Of a stretch of 64,000 nucleotides of DNA, positions 27,576 through 37,147 are shown piece by piece. The translations under genes and the position numbers were made by a program. The stretch lies in contig NZ_CP062165.1 in NCBI RefSeq assembly GCF_014844075.1, positions 3,348,001-3,412,000 on the forward strand, given 5' to 3'. Position 1 is the first letter of the stretch, and each line of letters opens with the position of its first letter. Source of the DNA: Paenibacillus sp. JNUCC-31 (GTDB taxonomy: Bacteria > Bacillota > Bacilli > Paenibacillales > Paenibacillaceae). The notes beneath the pieces are model-generated. The model saw nothing but the letters and a program-made list of their open reading frames with translations. It was not told where the DNA came from and made no database searches.

Positions 27576-28466
27576 CTACTTAGAACCGGAAAAACCATAA
27601 TTGAACAGCTTGCGCGTTTCGATGAAACGCCCTTCTTGACTATCCGAACCCAGCACAACTGAAATCAGCCGCTTGCCATCCCGCTCTGCTGTTCCAACGA
27701 AGTGATATCCGGAGGCCTCATCATAACCGGTCTTCAATCCATCATTTCCATCATAGGCATATGGTCCACCGATGGAAGACAACATCCAGTTGGTGTTACT
27801 CATGTACATTCCCTTTTGGTGCATCGACACCTGCATCTGGCTGGATACGCTCAAGAATTCAGGGTGATTATGGAGCAGATAACGTGCAAGCTTGCATGCA
27901 TCTACAGCAGTCATTACGGTCTGCCCTTGTATTTCCTTTGGATGATTGGGGCCAAGCCGCTTCTCACTTAGACCTGTTGAATTGGTAAACACTGTCTTAT
28001 CAGACAATCCTAATTCCGCCGCCTTCTGATTCATCTTTTGTGTAAAAGTTTGCTCTGTCCCACTGATATGTTCAGCCAGAGCAACGGCAGCATCATTCGC
28101 GGAATAGACGGCTACAATCTGGAATAGTTCCTGTACAGTGAACTGTTCTCCTTGTTTCAAAGCCAGATGGTTGCCTCCTACCGAGCTCGCATACAAGCTA
28201 ATATTAACTGGATCGTCCCAACGCACCTCTCCGTTGATAACAGCTTCCATCACAAGCAGTTCTGTCATCAATTTACTGATCCCTGCAGGTGCAATAGATT
28301 CGGAACCATTATAGTTGATTAGGATCTGTTCGGAGTTCATATCCATTAGTACTGCCGCTTCAGCTTTGATTCCGGGTTTGCCTACCAGCATGTCCGGTTT
28401 CAAACCCACATATATAATGACCAGCAGAGCCAGCAGCATTCCTGCCCGTTTCCACCATATTCTCAT
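27576..28466 (-). CDS. D-alanyl-D-alanine carboxypeptidase homologue lacking the catalytic serine
   Basis: This 296-residue exported protein belongs to the S11/DacA penicillin-binding family that trims D-Ala from peptidoglycan stem peptides. The membrane segment is near residues 7-25. The second motif (YSAND, residues 121-125) and third motif (LKTG, 244-247) are present. The first motif should read SxxK, but here it is APAGISK: Gly62 stands where the nucleophilic Ser should be, with Lys65 kept. The codon is GGG, so more than one base differs from any Ser codon. It is probably catalytically dead, perhaps a binding protein. The typical C-terminal beta domain is also missing or very short. AGAGGTGA fixes the ATG. 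Confidence 0.85.
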   Translation of the reverse strand: MRIWWKRAGMLLALLVIIYVGLKPDMLVGKPGIKAEAAVLMDMNSEQILINYNGSESIAPAGISKLMTELLVMEAVINGEVRWDDPVNISLYASSVGGNHLALKQGEQFTVQELFQIVAVYSANDAAVALAEHISGTEQTFTQKMNQKAAELGLSDKTVFTNSTGLSEKRLGPNHPKEIQGQTVMTAVDACKLARYLLHNHPEFLSVSSQMQVSMHQKGMYMSNTNWMLSSIGGPYAYDGNDGLKTGYDEASGYHFVGTAERDGKRLISVVLGSDSQEGRFIETRKLFNYGFSGSK

Positions 28467-28560
28467 CAGAAAATCACCTCTTACTGATATAGACGAAGTG
28501 AAGAGGCATTTTGTCTGCAATTTTTATAAAAAAAGTTAAATTTTTTTTATTTTTTTGTAA

Positions 28561-28617
28561 CCATAAAAAACATGGACTCCATACCCCCATGCCAGAGTGT
28601 ACAGAATCCATGTTTTT
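28561..28617. terminator. Terminator of the opp operon
   Basis: The long hairpin AACATGGA.TC/GA.TCCATGTT has T runs on both strands. It lies about 150 bp after the oppA stop codon and between it and the next minus-strand gene. Confidence 0.8.
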
Positions 28618-28765
28618 CAAGACTTTTTCTATCATAACCTAGAAGCACTTTTTAATTAGATCTAGCAACCGAACTCTTAAAAGGACCCCAATCCCTACCG
28701 TTGCTACGTAATTGAAAGTAACCTTTTACTGAAATCAGGACACTTAAAGTTATACAGAGTTTTTA

Positions 28766-30592
28766 TTACTCAGCTACAACCGCTTTATCTGCATTAACAG
28801 CCAGATCATTCAGGTAGATACCCGTTCCATCGCCAATCGCATAGTTCATTACACGTTTGTTCACCGGCACTACTTCTGCACGGTATAAAGTCGGGAATAC
28901 AGGAACTTCATCAACCATGTACTGCTGCCATTGGTTATAGATCTCTTTACGTTTGTCTACGTCAAATGCTTCAGCAGATACACCTTGTGCCAGCAATTTG
29001 TCGTTTTCTTCACTAGAGAATCTGGAGAAGTTATACAGTGCATCGCGGCCATACAGACCTGCTGGGTCTACGTCAATACCAACGCCCCAAGCAGCTTGAT
29101 ACACGTCAATTTTTGGATCATCTTTACCCGTGTTACCTACACGATCATAGAAGTTGTTGAACTCAACCATTTCCAGGTTTACTTTCAGACCGATTGCTGC
29201 CCATGATTGAACATAGTAACGTGCCAGTGGTTCAGCCGTGTCGCCACCTGTCATGGATACAAAGTTGATTTCAAGTGGGGAACCGTCTGGTTTCGTACGG
29301 AATTCACCATCCATTTTGTAACCTGCTTCGTCCAGTAATTTCTTCGCTGCTTCAGGGTCGTAAGTTACACCCGGATTGTTCGAATCATGGAATTCTGGGT
29401 GAGACGGTGGAATCAGCGTTGTTGCATTCCAGCGCAAACCGTTATAGAAACGTTTACCAACTTGGTCGTTATCTACTGCCATCCACATCGCTTTACGCAG
29501 ATTTTTGTCAGCCATTTTTGCATCCGGGTTTGTTACCACTTTTCCATTGGCTTCATCCCATGTACCCAGTTTGAAACCGATGTACGTGTATGCACGATCG
29601 ATCGTGCCCAGGAATTCAACGTTGGACATATTGGCATTGTCTTTATATTGATCTGTCGGGAATGAATCCACGAGGTCTACCCCGCCAGATTTCAATTCTT
29701 GAACAACCGTTGTTGGGTTGATTACTTTCAAAGTCACTTTGTCCAGTTTTGGAGCTCCACGCCAGTAGTCATCGTTTTTAACGAAGGTTACCGACTCTCC
29801 TGGAGTGATCGTTTCCACTTTAAATGGACCAAAACCGATTGGTTTCTCACGTACTTCTTTGGAAGAAGACATCTTGGCTACATCCATATCACCAAAGATA
29901 TGTTTAGCCAGCGGATATGTCCACACGCCACCTGTTAACAGGGAAGGTGTAGACTCCTTGTATGTGATGCTGATTTGTTTGTCGCTAAGAACTTTGATTC
30001 CAGAGATCGTTTTTGCTTTTCCAGCATGGTATTCATCCATACCTACTACACTTGTGAAGTTGGAATCGTAACGAGGACCATCATAGGCCTTGTTACCGAT
30101 GACTTCGTAAGCAAATTGCAGATCTTCTGCTGTTACTGGCTTGCCATCATGCCAGTTAACATTATCATGAATGGTCAGTGTGAACGTTTTGCCATCTTCC
30201 GATGTTTCATACGTTGCTGCACCATCGTTGGTATATACATAGTCTTTATCCCAAGTCAGCAAACCTTCATCAAACCATTGTAGAACATTTGCATCCGGGT
30301 TACCGGAGTAGAAGTTAAAGTTCAAAGTTCCTTCAAAGGCTGTATCGGATACAAGTCCGTATGTGATGGATCCACCCTCAATTGCAGTGCCTTCATTCGT
30401 TTTGACATTGCTAAAATCTTCGATAGAGTAAACGCCCTCTTCTTTAGCAGGCTTTTCCTCCGTTTTTGTTTCTCCTGTGTTCGTAGAAGGCGTTGGTGTC
30501 GCCGCCTCTTTCTCCGAGCACGCCGCAAGCGCCAGTACGAAGACCAACATCATCGTGAAAAATAGTCCCCTTGAAAAAATTCCCTTTTTCAT
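28766..30592 (-). CDS. oppA: Oligopeptide ABC transporter substrate-binding lipoprotein
   Basis: OppA-type proteins capture peptides outside the cell for the cognate permease. This 608-residue lipoprotein has signal residues followed by the lipobox ALAAC, then an acidic, Thr-rich linker and the SBP_bac_5 fold (VNWHDGKPVTAEDLQFAYEV, FGPFKVE, NLRKAMWMAVD). The ATG at 30592 is preceded by GGGAGGAAAGG. It is the last gene of the opp transcript D-F-B-C-A; hairpins downstream end the unit. Whether it prefers oligopeptides, dipeptides or a signalling peptide cannot be read from sequence. I use the symbol for the family. Confidence 0.9.
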   Translation of the reverse strand: MKKGIFSRGLFFTMMLVFVLALAACSEKEAATPTPSTNTGETKTEEKPAKEEGVYSIEDFSNVKTNEGTAIEGGSITYGLVSDTAFEGTLNFNFYSGNPDANVLQWFDEGLLTWDKDYVYTNDGAATYETSEDGKTFTLTIHDNVNWHDGKPVTAEDLQFAYEVIGNKAYDGPRYDSNFTSVVGMDEYHAGKAKTISGIKVLSDKQISITYKESTPSLLTGGVWTYPLAKHIFGDMDVAKMSSSKEVREKPIGFGPFKVETITPGESVTFVKNDDYWRGAPKLDKVTLKVINPTTVVQELKSGGVDLVDSFPTDQYKDNANMSNVEFLGTIDRAYTYIGFKLGTWDEANGKVVTNPDAKMADKNLRKAMWMAVDNDQVGKRFYNGLRWNATTLIPPSHPEFHDSNNPGVTYDPEAAKKLLDEAGYKMDGEFRTKPDGSPLEINFVSMTGGDTAEPLARYYVQSWAAIGLKVNLEMVEFNNFYDRVGNTGKDDPKIDVYQAAWGVGIDVDPAGLYGRDALYNFSRFSSEENDKLLAQGVSAEAFDVDKRKEIYNQWQQYMVDEVPVFPTLYRAEVVPVNKRVMNYAIGDGTGIYLNDLAVNADKAVVAE

Positions 30593-30611
30593 GAACCTTT
30601 CCTCCCTTTTT

Positions 30612-31517
30612 TTAACCTCTTCTTTGTCTTGCATCAGTCGCACGCTTCAGGGCCTGTCCGACATTATTTATACTCAACATCAATACCAGAATAAGTACTG
30701 ACGCGGGTAGCCATATCCACCATCTGGATTCCAGTGTTTGCGGATTACGAGCATAGCTTACGAGTGTTCCAAGACTGGGTGTGCTTTCGGGAAAACCAAA
30801 TCCCAGGAAAGACAGCCCGGATTCGAGGCCAATGTTGGCAGCGAGGTTTAGCGTCATCGTTACGATGATAATGGAGCTAAGATTAGGAAGAACCTGTGAG
30901 AGCATGATCTTCAGATGGGAAGAGCCTAATGTTTTTGAAGCTTTTACATAGTCCAGCTCCCGTTCCTGTAATGCCTTGGAGCGGATCAACCTGGCAATTC
31001 CCATCCAGAGAAAGGCTGTCATAATCAATGAGAAAGATACAATATTATATTTGGGCACTGCTGTTACAAACGCGATAACAATCATCAGCATCGGAAGAAT
31101 CATAAAGAAATCTACAACGCGCATGAACAGGTTATCGATCATTCCGCCGAAGTAACCGGATAACAGACCGATCAATATACCTATAAATCCAGTCATTAGC
31201 GTTACGATAATACCAATGGTTAGAGAGTTACGCGTACCGATGACCAGTTGTCCAAATACGTCGCGACCACCGTAGTCTGTCCCTAGCCAATATTGCGCAG
31301 AAGGTGGTTCATATAATGCGAACAAGTCGACCTTAACAATCTCCGCTTGATCCAGGATCAAAGAAGTGCCATAGACCAGCAGTATGACCAGTCCCAAAAA
31401 TATGAGCGAGATTAGTGCCACCTTATCTCTGACAAGCTCCCTCCACAAGATACTCAGGCTGGAGGGGCTCTTATCAATCTTCTGTGAAGTTATAACGACA
31501 TCATTGGTCTTGCTCAT
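30612..31517 (-). CDS. oppC: Oligopeptide ABC transporter permease OppC
   Basis: This is one of the two membrane subunits of the peptide importer. The 301-residue protein has six predicted membrane segments, an N-terminal OppC_N segment (LWRELVRDKVALISLIFLGL) and the EAA loop that contacts the ATPases (YVKASKTLGSSHLKIMLSQVLPN, shown in part as the region about 190-212). GGGGTGA precedes the ATG. It lies between oppB (30 bp gap) and oppA (20 bp gap). Confidence 0.92.
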   Translation of the reverse strand: MSKTNDVVITSQKIDKSPSSLSILWRELVRDKVALISLIFLGLVILLVYGTSLILDQAEIVKVDLFALYEPPSAQYWLGTDYGGRDVFGQLVIGTRNSLTIGIIVTLMTGFIGILIGLLSGYFGGMIDNLFMRVVDFFMILPMLMIVIAFVTAVPKYNIVSFSLIMTAFLWMGIARLIRSKALQERELDYVKASKTLGSSHLKIMLSQVLPNLSSIIIVTMTLNLAANIGLESGLSFLGFGFPESTPSLGTLVSYARNPQTLESRWWIWLPASVLILVLMLSINNVGQALKRATDARQRRG

Positions 31518-31546
31518 CTTATTTTCACCCCGAAATCTTCAAGTTC

Positions 31547-32509
31547 TTACTTGATCCGTATACGTGGATCAACAATTCCCAGAATAATGTCAGACAACAG
31601 CGATCCCAGGATTGTAGCTATGCCATATAACAGGACAAGTGCGGTCACCACACTGAAATCCCGAAGGGAAATTGAATTCAGGAATAACTGTCCCATACCC
31701 GGATAACTGAATATGCTTTCAATGAAGATGGTACCGCCGATAAGTCCCGTAATCTCATAACCGAAAAATGCGGCGATCGGCAACAGGGAATTTCTTAAAA
31801 TATGCCTATTGTAGATTCGGGATTCCGAGGCGCCCTTGGCTCTCGCAGTAAGAACGAATTCCTTGTGCTTGATATCGATAATTTCACTACGCAAATATTG
31901 AACGGTAGATACCGTTGTAATCAATGCCATTGATAATGCCGGTAATAATAGATGATAGAATTTGCTAGCTACATAGTTGAACGTACCTGGCGTAAGTCCA
32001 GGTTCCACACTTCCCCCGGTTGGGAACCAACCAAAATGGAATCCAAAAATCCACAACATCACCAATGCGAAGATAAACAACGGGGCTGCAAAGCCCAAGT
32101 AAGTGTAACCTGTGATTAATCGATCGGACCAAGTATCGTTGTAACGTCCGCTGATAATGCCAAGTGGAATGGCAATCAGATAAGTTAACACAAGTGTAGC
32201 CAACGCAAGCCAGAACGTATTGGCAACACGTTGCCCAATCAGATCAGATACGGGCATTTTGAATCGGAAAGATTGTCCAAAATCGCCTTGTGCAGCATTT
32301 TTGATCCAATCCCAATATTGCACATACCATGGATTGTTTAATCCCAGTCGTTCCCGCTGTTCCTCAAGTGCTTTGGGGTCAATACTCGGGTCGAGTAATC
32401 CGGTAAGTGCATCCCCAGGCATCGCTTTTGCCATCAGAAAGACCAACAGGCTAAGCAAAAAGATCTGAGGGATCATAATGATAATTCTGCGTACTATCGT
32501 TTTCCACAT
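31547..32509 (-). CDS. oppB: Oligopeptide ABC transporter permease OppB
   Basis: The first permease subunit has 320 residues. The N-terminal segment IPQIFLLSLLVFLMAKAMPG is characteristic of OppB/DppB, followed by an extracellular loop with LGLNNPWYVQYWDWI and further membrane segments. The EAA loop lies around LTARAKGASESRIYNRH. It pairs with OppC to form the channel and is 7 bp downstream of oppF. Confidence 0.93.
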   Translation of the reverse strand: MWKTIVRRIIIMIPQIFLLSLLVFLMAKAMPGDALTGLLDPSIDPKALEEQRERLGLNNPWYVQYWDWIKNAAQGDFGQSFRFKMPVSDLIGQRVANTFWLALATLVLTYLIAIPLGIISGRYNDTWSDRLITGYTYLGFAAPLFIFALVMLWIFGFHFGWFPTGGSVEPGLTPGTFNYVASKFYHLLLPALSMALITTVSTVQYLRSEIIDIKHKEFVLTARAKGASESRIYNRHILRNSLLPIAAFFGYEITGLIGGTIFIESIFSYPGMGQLFLNSISLRDFSVVTALVLLYGIATILGSLLSDIILGIVDPRIRIK

Positions 32510-32516
32510 ATGGTCT

Positions 32517-33449
32517 TCAACCTTTCTGAGGTAGAGCTACTCGGTGAGTATCGGAAATGGATTGGAGCGAGTAAGCCAGCCCTTCCTCATCAAAGAAATT
32601 TCGGTATGAATGTTCATACTCGGATTTGACCTGTTGACGGAAGGCTACCATTTCTTCACGTTTGGTTGGGTCCATATCCGGAATGGCTGCAATTAAACGC
32701 TTGGTGTAGATATGTTGAGGATTCTCAAAAATATCATCGGTTGTGCCCTGTTCCACATATCGGCCTTTATACATAATTCCAATCTCATCACACATATGAC
32801 GGATAATACCTAAATCGTGACTGATGAACAGATAGGTCAGATTTAATTCTTTTTGAATTTCCTGCATGAAATTAAGCACCTGAGCTTGCACCGATACATC
32901 CAATGCAGATACCGGCTCATCAGCGATGATTAGCTTTGGCTTCAGTGCAATCGCACGAGCAATCCCAATCCGCTGCCGCTGTCCTCCGGAAAACTCATGA
33001 GGGTACTTATAGATCGACTCAGGGCTCAGTCCTACCTTCTCCAGAAGATCTCTGACCTGGCGTTTCTCTTCCGTAGCCGTTAGTCGTTCATAATTGCGGA
33101 GCGGTTCAGCAATGATGTCGATTACCCGTTTCTTGGGATTAAGAGAAGAGTACGGGTCCTGGAAGATCATCTGCACATCCCGCTGCAGCTGTCGATCTTT
33201 CCGCCTCTCTTTTGCCAGATCCCTTCCATTAAAAAGAATTCTCCCGTCCGTCACATGATTCAGACCGATAATGGCTCTGCCTGTCGTGGTTTTGCCTGAG
33301 CCAGACTCACCTACAAGACCATAGGTCTGACCTTGCTCAATGGAGAAACTCACATCGTCAACTGCCTTGATGTTGCCAATTTCACGCTTGATCAACCCGC
33401 CGCGAATTGGAAAGTGTATTTTGAGTCCTTCTACTTCGAGTAGTGCCAT
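32517..33449 (-). CDS. oppF: Oligopeptide ABC transporter ATPase OppF
   Basis: OppF is one of two ATPases that drive the importer. Over 310 residues the Walker A (GESGSGKTT), Q-loop (MIFQDPYSSLNP), signature (FSGGQRQR) and Walker B (LIIADEPVSALD) motifs are complete, and the C-terminal oligopeptide-ATPase extension follows. The ATG at 33449 has GAGGAGG upstream and lies 4 bp after oppD; a longer reading of 39 codons into oppD is not supported. Confidence 0.94.
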   Translation of the reverse strand: MALLEVEGLKIHFPIRGGLIKREIGNIKAVDDVSFSIEQGQTYGLVGESGSGKTTTGRAIIGLNHVTDGRILFNGRDLAKERRKDRQLQRDVQMIFQDPYSSLNPKKRVIDIIAEPLRNYERLTATEEKRQVRDLLEKVGLSPESIYKYPHEFSGGQRQRIGIARAIALKPKLIIADEPVSALDVSVQAQVLNFMQEIQKELNLTYLFISHDLGIIRHMCDEIGIMYKGRYVEQGTTDDIFENPQHIYTKRLIAAIPDMDPTKREEMVAFRQQVKSEYEHSYRNFFDEEGLAYSLQSISDTHRVALPQKG

Positions 33450-33453
33450 TATG

Positions 33454-34452
33454 TTATTCCTCCTCAGCTTGATCAGGAAAATGAAAGTGCTGGTAGCAGG
33501 TACACCGTACAAAGTGACCTGGAGCAATTTCATGCATCTGTGGGTTTTCTTCATGAGCCGAATCACTTATCCATGGAATTCGAGCCTTGAATCGGCACCC
33601 TTGGCGAGGAAGATTTTTCAGTGAAGGAACAATGCCTTGAATGACATGAAGCTTCGATTTTTCTTCAGAAATGGTAGGAATCGAGTTTAGTAGAGAACGT
33701 GTGTATGGATGTTTGGCATTCGTCATCAGAGTATAGATATCTGCAATCTCAACAATTTCACCTGCATACATGACCGCTACGCGATCAGCCATCTCGGCGA
33801 CCACTCCCAGATCATGCGTGATCAGGATGATTCCTGCGTTAATCTCGTTCTTCAATTCCCGGATAAGCTCCAGAATTTGCAGTTGGATCGTAACGTCAAG
33901 CGCTGTCGTTGGTTCATCAGCAATCAGCAATTCAGGTTTGTTGGCAATCGCAATCGCGATAACAACTCTCTGTCTCATACCACCCGATAGTTCGTGAGGA
34001 TACTGCTTGTATATATGTTCGGGACGTGGAATCCCTACTTGGTTAAGCAAATCAATAACTTTGTCTTTCTTCTCTTTCGAAGATAACTTGGGTTGATGCA
34101 ATGTCAGAATCTCTTCGATCTGGTCACCGATCAACATCAGAGGGTTTAGTGCGGAAAGTGGGTCCTGAAAGATCATTCCCATTTCTTTACCGCGGAGTTT
34201 GTTTAACTTATTAGGCGATATATTCGCTATATTTTGCCCTTTGTACAGAATCTCACCATCAATTTTAGCTTTGTTATGTAGCCCCATAATTGAAAATGCA
34301 AAAGCACTTTTGCCTGATCCTGATTCTCCCACAATAGCCAACACTTCATTTTTCTTAACCGAAAGGTTAACGTGATCCACTGCCGCATAATAGTCATCTT
34401 CAATTCTGAATGATGTAGTTAGATTTCTGACTTCCAGTAGCTCTGTATTCAA
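33454..34452 (-). CDS. oppD: Oligopeptide ABC transporter ATPase OppD
   Basis: This is the first gene of the opp transcript and the second ATPase. Walker A is GESGSGKSA, signature LSGGMRQR and Walker B LLIADEPTTALD. The C-terminal part has the cysteine cluster typical of OppD/DppD (QGCRFKARIPW, HFVRCTCYQ), which binds an iron-sulfur cluster in some relatives. I prefer the TTG start at 34452 because AGGGTGA lies 5 nt before it and the domain begins at once (NTELLEVRNL), giving 332 residues. A GTG at 34461 or start codons further upstream are possible. Confidence 0.9.
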   Translation of the reverse strand: MNTELLEVRNLTTSFRIEDDYYAAVDHVNLSVKKNEVLAIVGESGSGKSAFAFSIMGLHNKAKIDGEILYKGQNIANISPNKLNKLRGKEMGMIFQDPLSALNPLMLIGDQIEEILTLHQPKLSSKEKKDKVIDLLNQVGIPRPEHIYKQYPHELSGGMRQRVVIAIAIANKPELLIADEPTTALDVTIQLQILELIRELKNEINAGIILITHDLGVVAEMADRVAVMYAGEIVEIADIYTLMTNAKHPYTRSLLNSIPTISEEKSKLHVIQGIVPSLKNLPRQGCRFKARIPWISDSAHEENPQMHEIAPGHFVRCTCYQHFHFPDQAEEE

Positions 34453-35180
34453 ATCAATCACCCTAACCCCATAATTTCTGCAGACTGTATTCAAGTGTAG
34501 AAGAATGCATTCTCTGTATATTTCCATGTTCTTGAAGATAATGAACGAAAGTTTATACAAAATACCAATTCATTAGGAAAACCAAGTTTCCGTACTGGTA
34601 TTTAGACCGATGGTCAATTAATGTTGATAATTCCTAGCGGGATTATTAAGCAAAATAATTAATGTAATCATACGTGTAAATTTAGATGACGTCAATGCTT
34701 ATTTTGAGATTTTTGGTATAAATGTTTTTAATAATACAGTTATGGATATTTGTTATACTTTAAAGGTAAATATCAAGGGTTTTAGAGACCAGGGTGTCCT
34801 TTTATGGGTCAGAGAAAAATAGGCAGAAGCTTGATCATTCTGAATATATTACATTAACATTACATAAGATGTATAACTAAATGTTAAATATTGTTATATA
34901 AACAATTATAATGTCATGTATGAGGGATGTATAGAGGTGGATTTCAATCTTGAAGTACATTTGATTAATAACTAAATTATGCAAGCACAGCTATGCTTTA
35001 TATAATCTACCGTATCGTAATGAAAAATCTAGTTATTATAGTATAGTTTTATTTATTCGCGTATGTAAAGAGCAAATTGTAATCTTTTATCATTTATTTT
35101 ACAAAAGAAAGAAAAAAGCCCTGCAAAATGCAAGGCATCTCTAATATTTATACAGTTACATGTATATATAATACCAATGT
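34453..35180. other. A+T-rich intergenic region upstream of the opp operon
   Basis: About 730 bp without a gene, markedly richer in A and T than the surrounding coding sequence from about 34600 onwards. It should hold the opp promoter. I could not find a riboswitch, T-box or convincing operator by eye. Confidence 0.5.
35111..35136 (-). terminator. Terminator of the cwlK-like gene
   Basis: On the minus strand GCCTTGCA/TGCAGGGC is followed by TTTTTTC, about 45 bp after the stop codon. Confidence 0.85.
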
Positions 35181-35774
35181 TCAATGGGGTTCTGGTGGTC
35201 TTTTACCACGCTTTAATTCATTGATACTAAGTCCGAAGTTCATTTGCAGATGAGGATAATCCGGAAAGTTGGCCCAATCCCCGCCCCATGTAAACCCCAA
35301 TTCCTTGGCAAGGTCAACAACCTCCATCCAATCGGCCTGCCCATTCCCGTTATCATCACGATCCATGTCCCAGACCACATCACCTTCAGGAGTACGCAAT
35401 GCAAAATCAATCGCTAGTCCATAATTGTGATAAGAGTCTCCTCCTTGCGCGTTGGTCACAATACTGCCCGCACTCGAACGCCCTTGATTATACAGCGCAT
35501 CTTGTTCCTCCATGCTACGGTAACCGTGTGTAACTACGATCTCTATTCCTCGCCTTGCCGCCTTCCGAACCAACAATTTCTCACTTTCTGCTACGACCGG
35601 GTGAAGTCCTGTAATTGGTATCGCTTCTTGCACGTTATTTCCTGGCCTTATGTCATAGGTGTCTCCTTTTTGCTGTAGCCAGATATATATAATGGAAAGC
35701 AACAACGTAGCTACAATCCAGAATCGCAGACTACTCCTTCGTTGCTGTTTTACTTTACGTTTCGTTGTATTCAT
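35181..35774 (-). CDS. M15 family peptidoglycan peptidase, CwlK-like
   Basis: This is a predicted L-alanyl-D-glutamate or D,D-peptidase acting on peptidoglycan. The 197-residue protein has a basic N-terminus and a membrane anchor (FWIVATLLLSIIYIWL). The M15 zinc motifs are intact: THGYRSMEEQ, SYHNYGLAIDF (His and Asp ligands), and a C-terminal WGGDWANFPDYPHLQM with the last His. The insert DMDRDDNGNGQADW looks like a calcium-binding loop and is common in this family. The gene is alone, with its own terminator. Confidence 0.88.
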   Translation of the reverse strand: MNTTKRKVKQQRRSSLRFWIVATLLLSIIYIWLQQKGDTYDIRPGNNVQEAIPITGLHPVVAESEKLLVRKAARRGIEIVVTHGYRSMEEQDALYNQGRSSAGSIVTNAQGGDSYHNYGLAIDFALRTPEGDVVWDMDRDDNGNGQADWMEVVDLAKELGFTWGGDWANFPDYPHLQMNFGLSINELKRGKRPPEPH

Positions 35775-35939
35775 ACTCTCTCCTGATGGTGGAATCTATA
35801 TTCGTTTGAGCGCAACCTACCAACTAACCCAATACTACAATAGATTCTATTATAAAACATTTGAGCGTTAATTGCTTCATCACCGCAACCTTCCACGTCC
35901 TACCATTAAGGAGTTGCCTTTATTTTATGTAAATATATG

Positions 35940-35972
35940 CAAAAAAGCAGCCGGCTATAAGCCGACTGCTTT
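35940..35972 (-). terminator. Terminator of the rpsF-ssb-rpsR operon
   Basis: On the minus strand AGCAGTCGGC/GCCGGCTGCT with a 5-nt loop is followed by TTTTTTG, directly after the rpsR stop. Confidence 0.9.
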
Positions 35973-35991
35973 GTATCCATACTGAGTAAGA

Positions 35992-36264
35992 CTACTCAGT
36001 TGTGTATGGCAGCAATGCGATTTGACGGGAGCGTTTGATGGCAATCGTCAGCATGCGTTGATATTTAGCGCTAGTACCTGTTACACGGCGCGGCAAAATT
36101 TTTCCACGTTCGCTGATAAATTTACGAAGCAAGTCCGTATCTTTATAATCGATGTGAGTAATTTTGTTGGCTGTGAAGAAGCACACTTTACGACGTTTAT
36201 TACGGCCGCCACGACGTGCCGGTCTTTTATCGTTGTCTCCGCCTTCTCTTTGCTTGAAGCCCAT
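35992..36264 (-). CDS. rpsR: 30S ribosomal protein S18
   Basis: S18 of 90 residues with the conserved core [20 protein letters not shown] and the arginine-rich C-terminal half ([20 protein letters not shown]). It binds the platform of the 30S subunit next to S6. The N-terminal 20 residues are basic and Gly-rich. It is the third gene of rpsF-ssb-rpsR. Confidence 0.98.
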   Translation of the reverse strand: MGFKQREGGDNDKRPARRGGRNKRRKVCFFTANKITHIDYKDTDLLRKFISERGKILPRRVTGTSAKYQRMLTIAIKRSRQIALLPYTTE

Positions 36265-36319
36265 GCTTTTCAGTCCTTTCCTATCGTTAAACCAATCACT
36301 CTAAGAGTGTCGATTCACG

Positions 36320-36805
36320 TTAAAATGGCAAATCATCATCCGATATATCAATCGGTTTTCCGTCATCGGAAAAAGGATCCTGATTGTTGCTACGCGAATT
36401 ATTGTTATTGTTCGCGCGCCCGCCGCCTCCATAAGAAGGCTCTTCACGCATCGGTTGCCCACCGCCGCCACCGTTATTATCACGGTTAGCTGACTCCAAG
36501 AAACGGACGTTATCGGCAATGACTTCGGTCACGTATACACGTTTTCCTTCGTTATTCTCGTAATTCCGTACTTGAATGCGTCCTTCGACTGCAGCTAGGC
36601 GTCCTTTGCGCAAATAGTTTGCACAAGTCTCAGCAAGCTGTCTCCAGGTTACGACCGGAATGAAATCCGCTTCCCGTTCTCCCCCTTGGCTTGTAAACGG
36701 TCTGTCCACTGCCAAAGTAAATTGCGTAACTGCTACTCCAGCTGGAGTATAACGCAACTCAGGATCCCGGGTTAACCGGCCGATCAGAATGACACGGTTC
36801 AACAA
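36320..36805 (-). CDS. ssb: Single-stranded DNA-binding protein
   Basis: SSB coats single-stranded DNA in replication and repair and recruits partners by its C-terminal tip. The 161 residues comprise an OB-fold (about 1-105), a Gly/Asn-rich flexible linker ([18 protein letters not shown]) and the acidic tip DDDLPF. The start is one of two adjacent TTG codons, with GGAGGGG 6 nt upstream of the first. Replication is the main role, as expected of the copy in the rpsF operon. Confidence 0.97.
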   Translation of the reverse strand: MLNRVILIGRLTRDPELRYTPAGVAVTQFTLAVDRPFTSQGGEREADFIPVVTWRQLAETCANYLRKGRLAAVEGRIQVRNYENNEGKRVYVTEVIADNVRFLESANRDNNGGGGGQPMREEPSYGGGGRANNNNNSRSNNQDPFSDDGKPIDISDDDLPF

Positions 36806-36853
36806 TGTAATCCCCTCCTTCAGAGCGTATTGGTGCGTTGATCACGAGTTGTC

Positions 36854-37147
36854 TTAAGCAGACTTAACGTCGTTTGTAATGAGATAACGAATAACTTCGT
36901 CAGAAATCTTCATGAGACGCTCAAGTTCAGTAACAACTGCTGGTTCAGCAGTGAAGTGTACCAGAACATAAACACCATCACGGAATTTCTTGATCTCATA
37001 CGCAAGACGGCGTTTACCCATAACGTCGTGAGCTGTAACTTCACCACCGCCGTTGGAGATGATGCCTTGGAATTTATCGACTGTAGCTTGAACAACTTCT
37101 TGCTCAACATCAGGACGAATAATGTACATCACTTCATATTTGCGCAT
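36854..37147 (-). CDS. rpsF: 30S ribosomal protein S6
   Basis: S6 pairs with S18 in the small subunit. The 97-residue protein begins MRKYEVMYIIRPDVEQE and ends EVIRYLITNDVKSA, as in the family. AGGAGGTG before the ATG at 37147 fixes the start; an upstream extension of 20 codons would include that site. In many bacteria the leader binds S6-S18 for autoregulation; I did not identify that fold here. Confidence 0.98.
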   Translation of the reverse strand: MRKYEVMYIIRPDVEQEVVQATVDKFQGIISNGGGEVTAHDVMGKRRLAYEIKKFRDGVYVLVHFTAEPAVVTELERLMKISDEVIRYLITNDVKSA

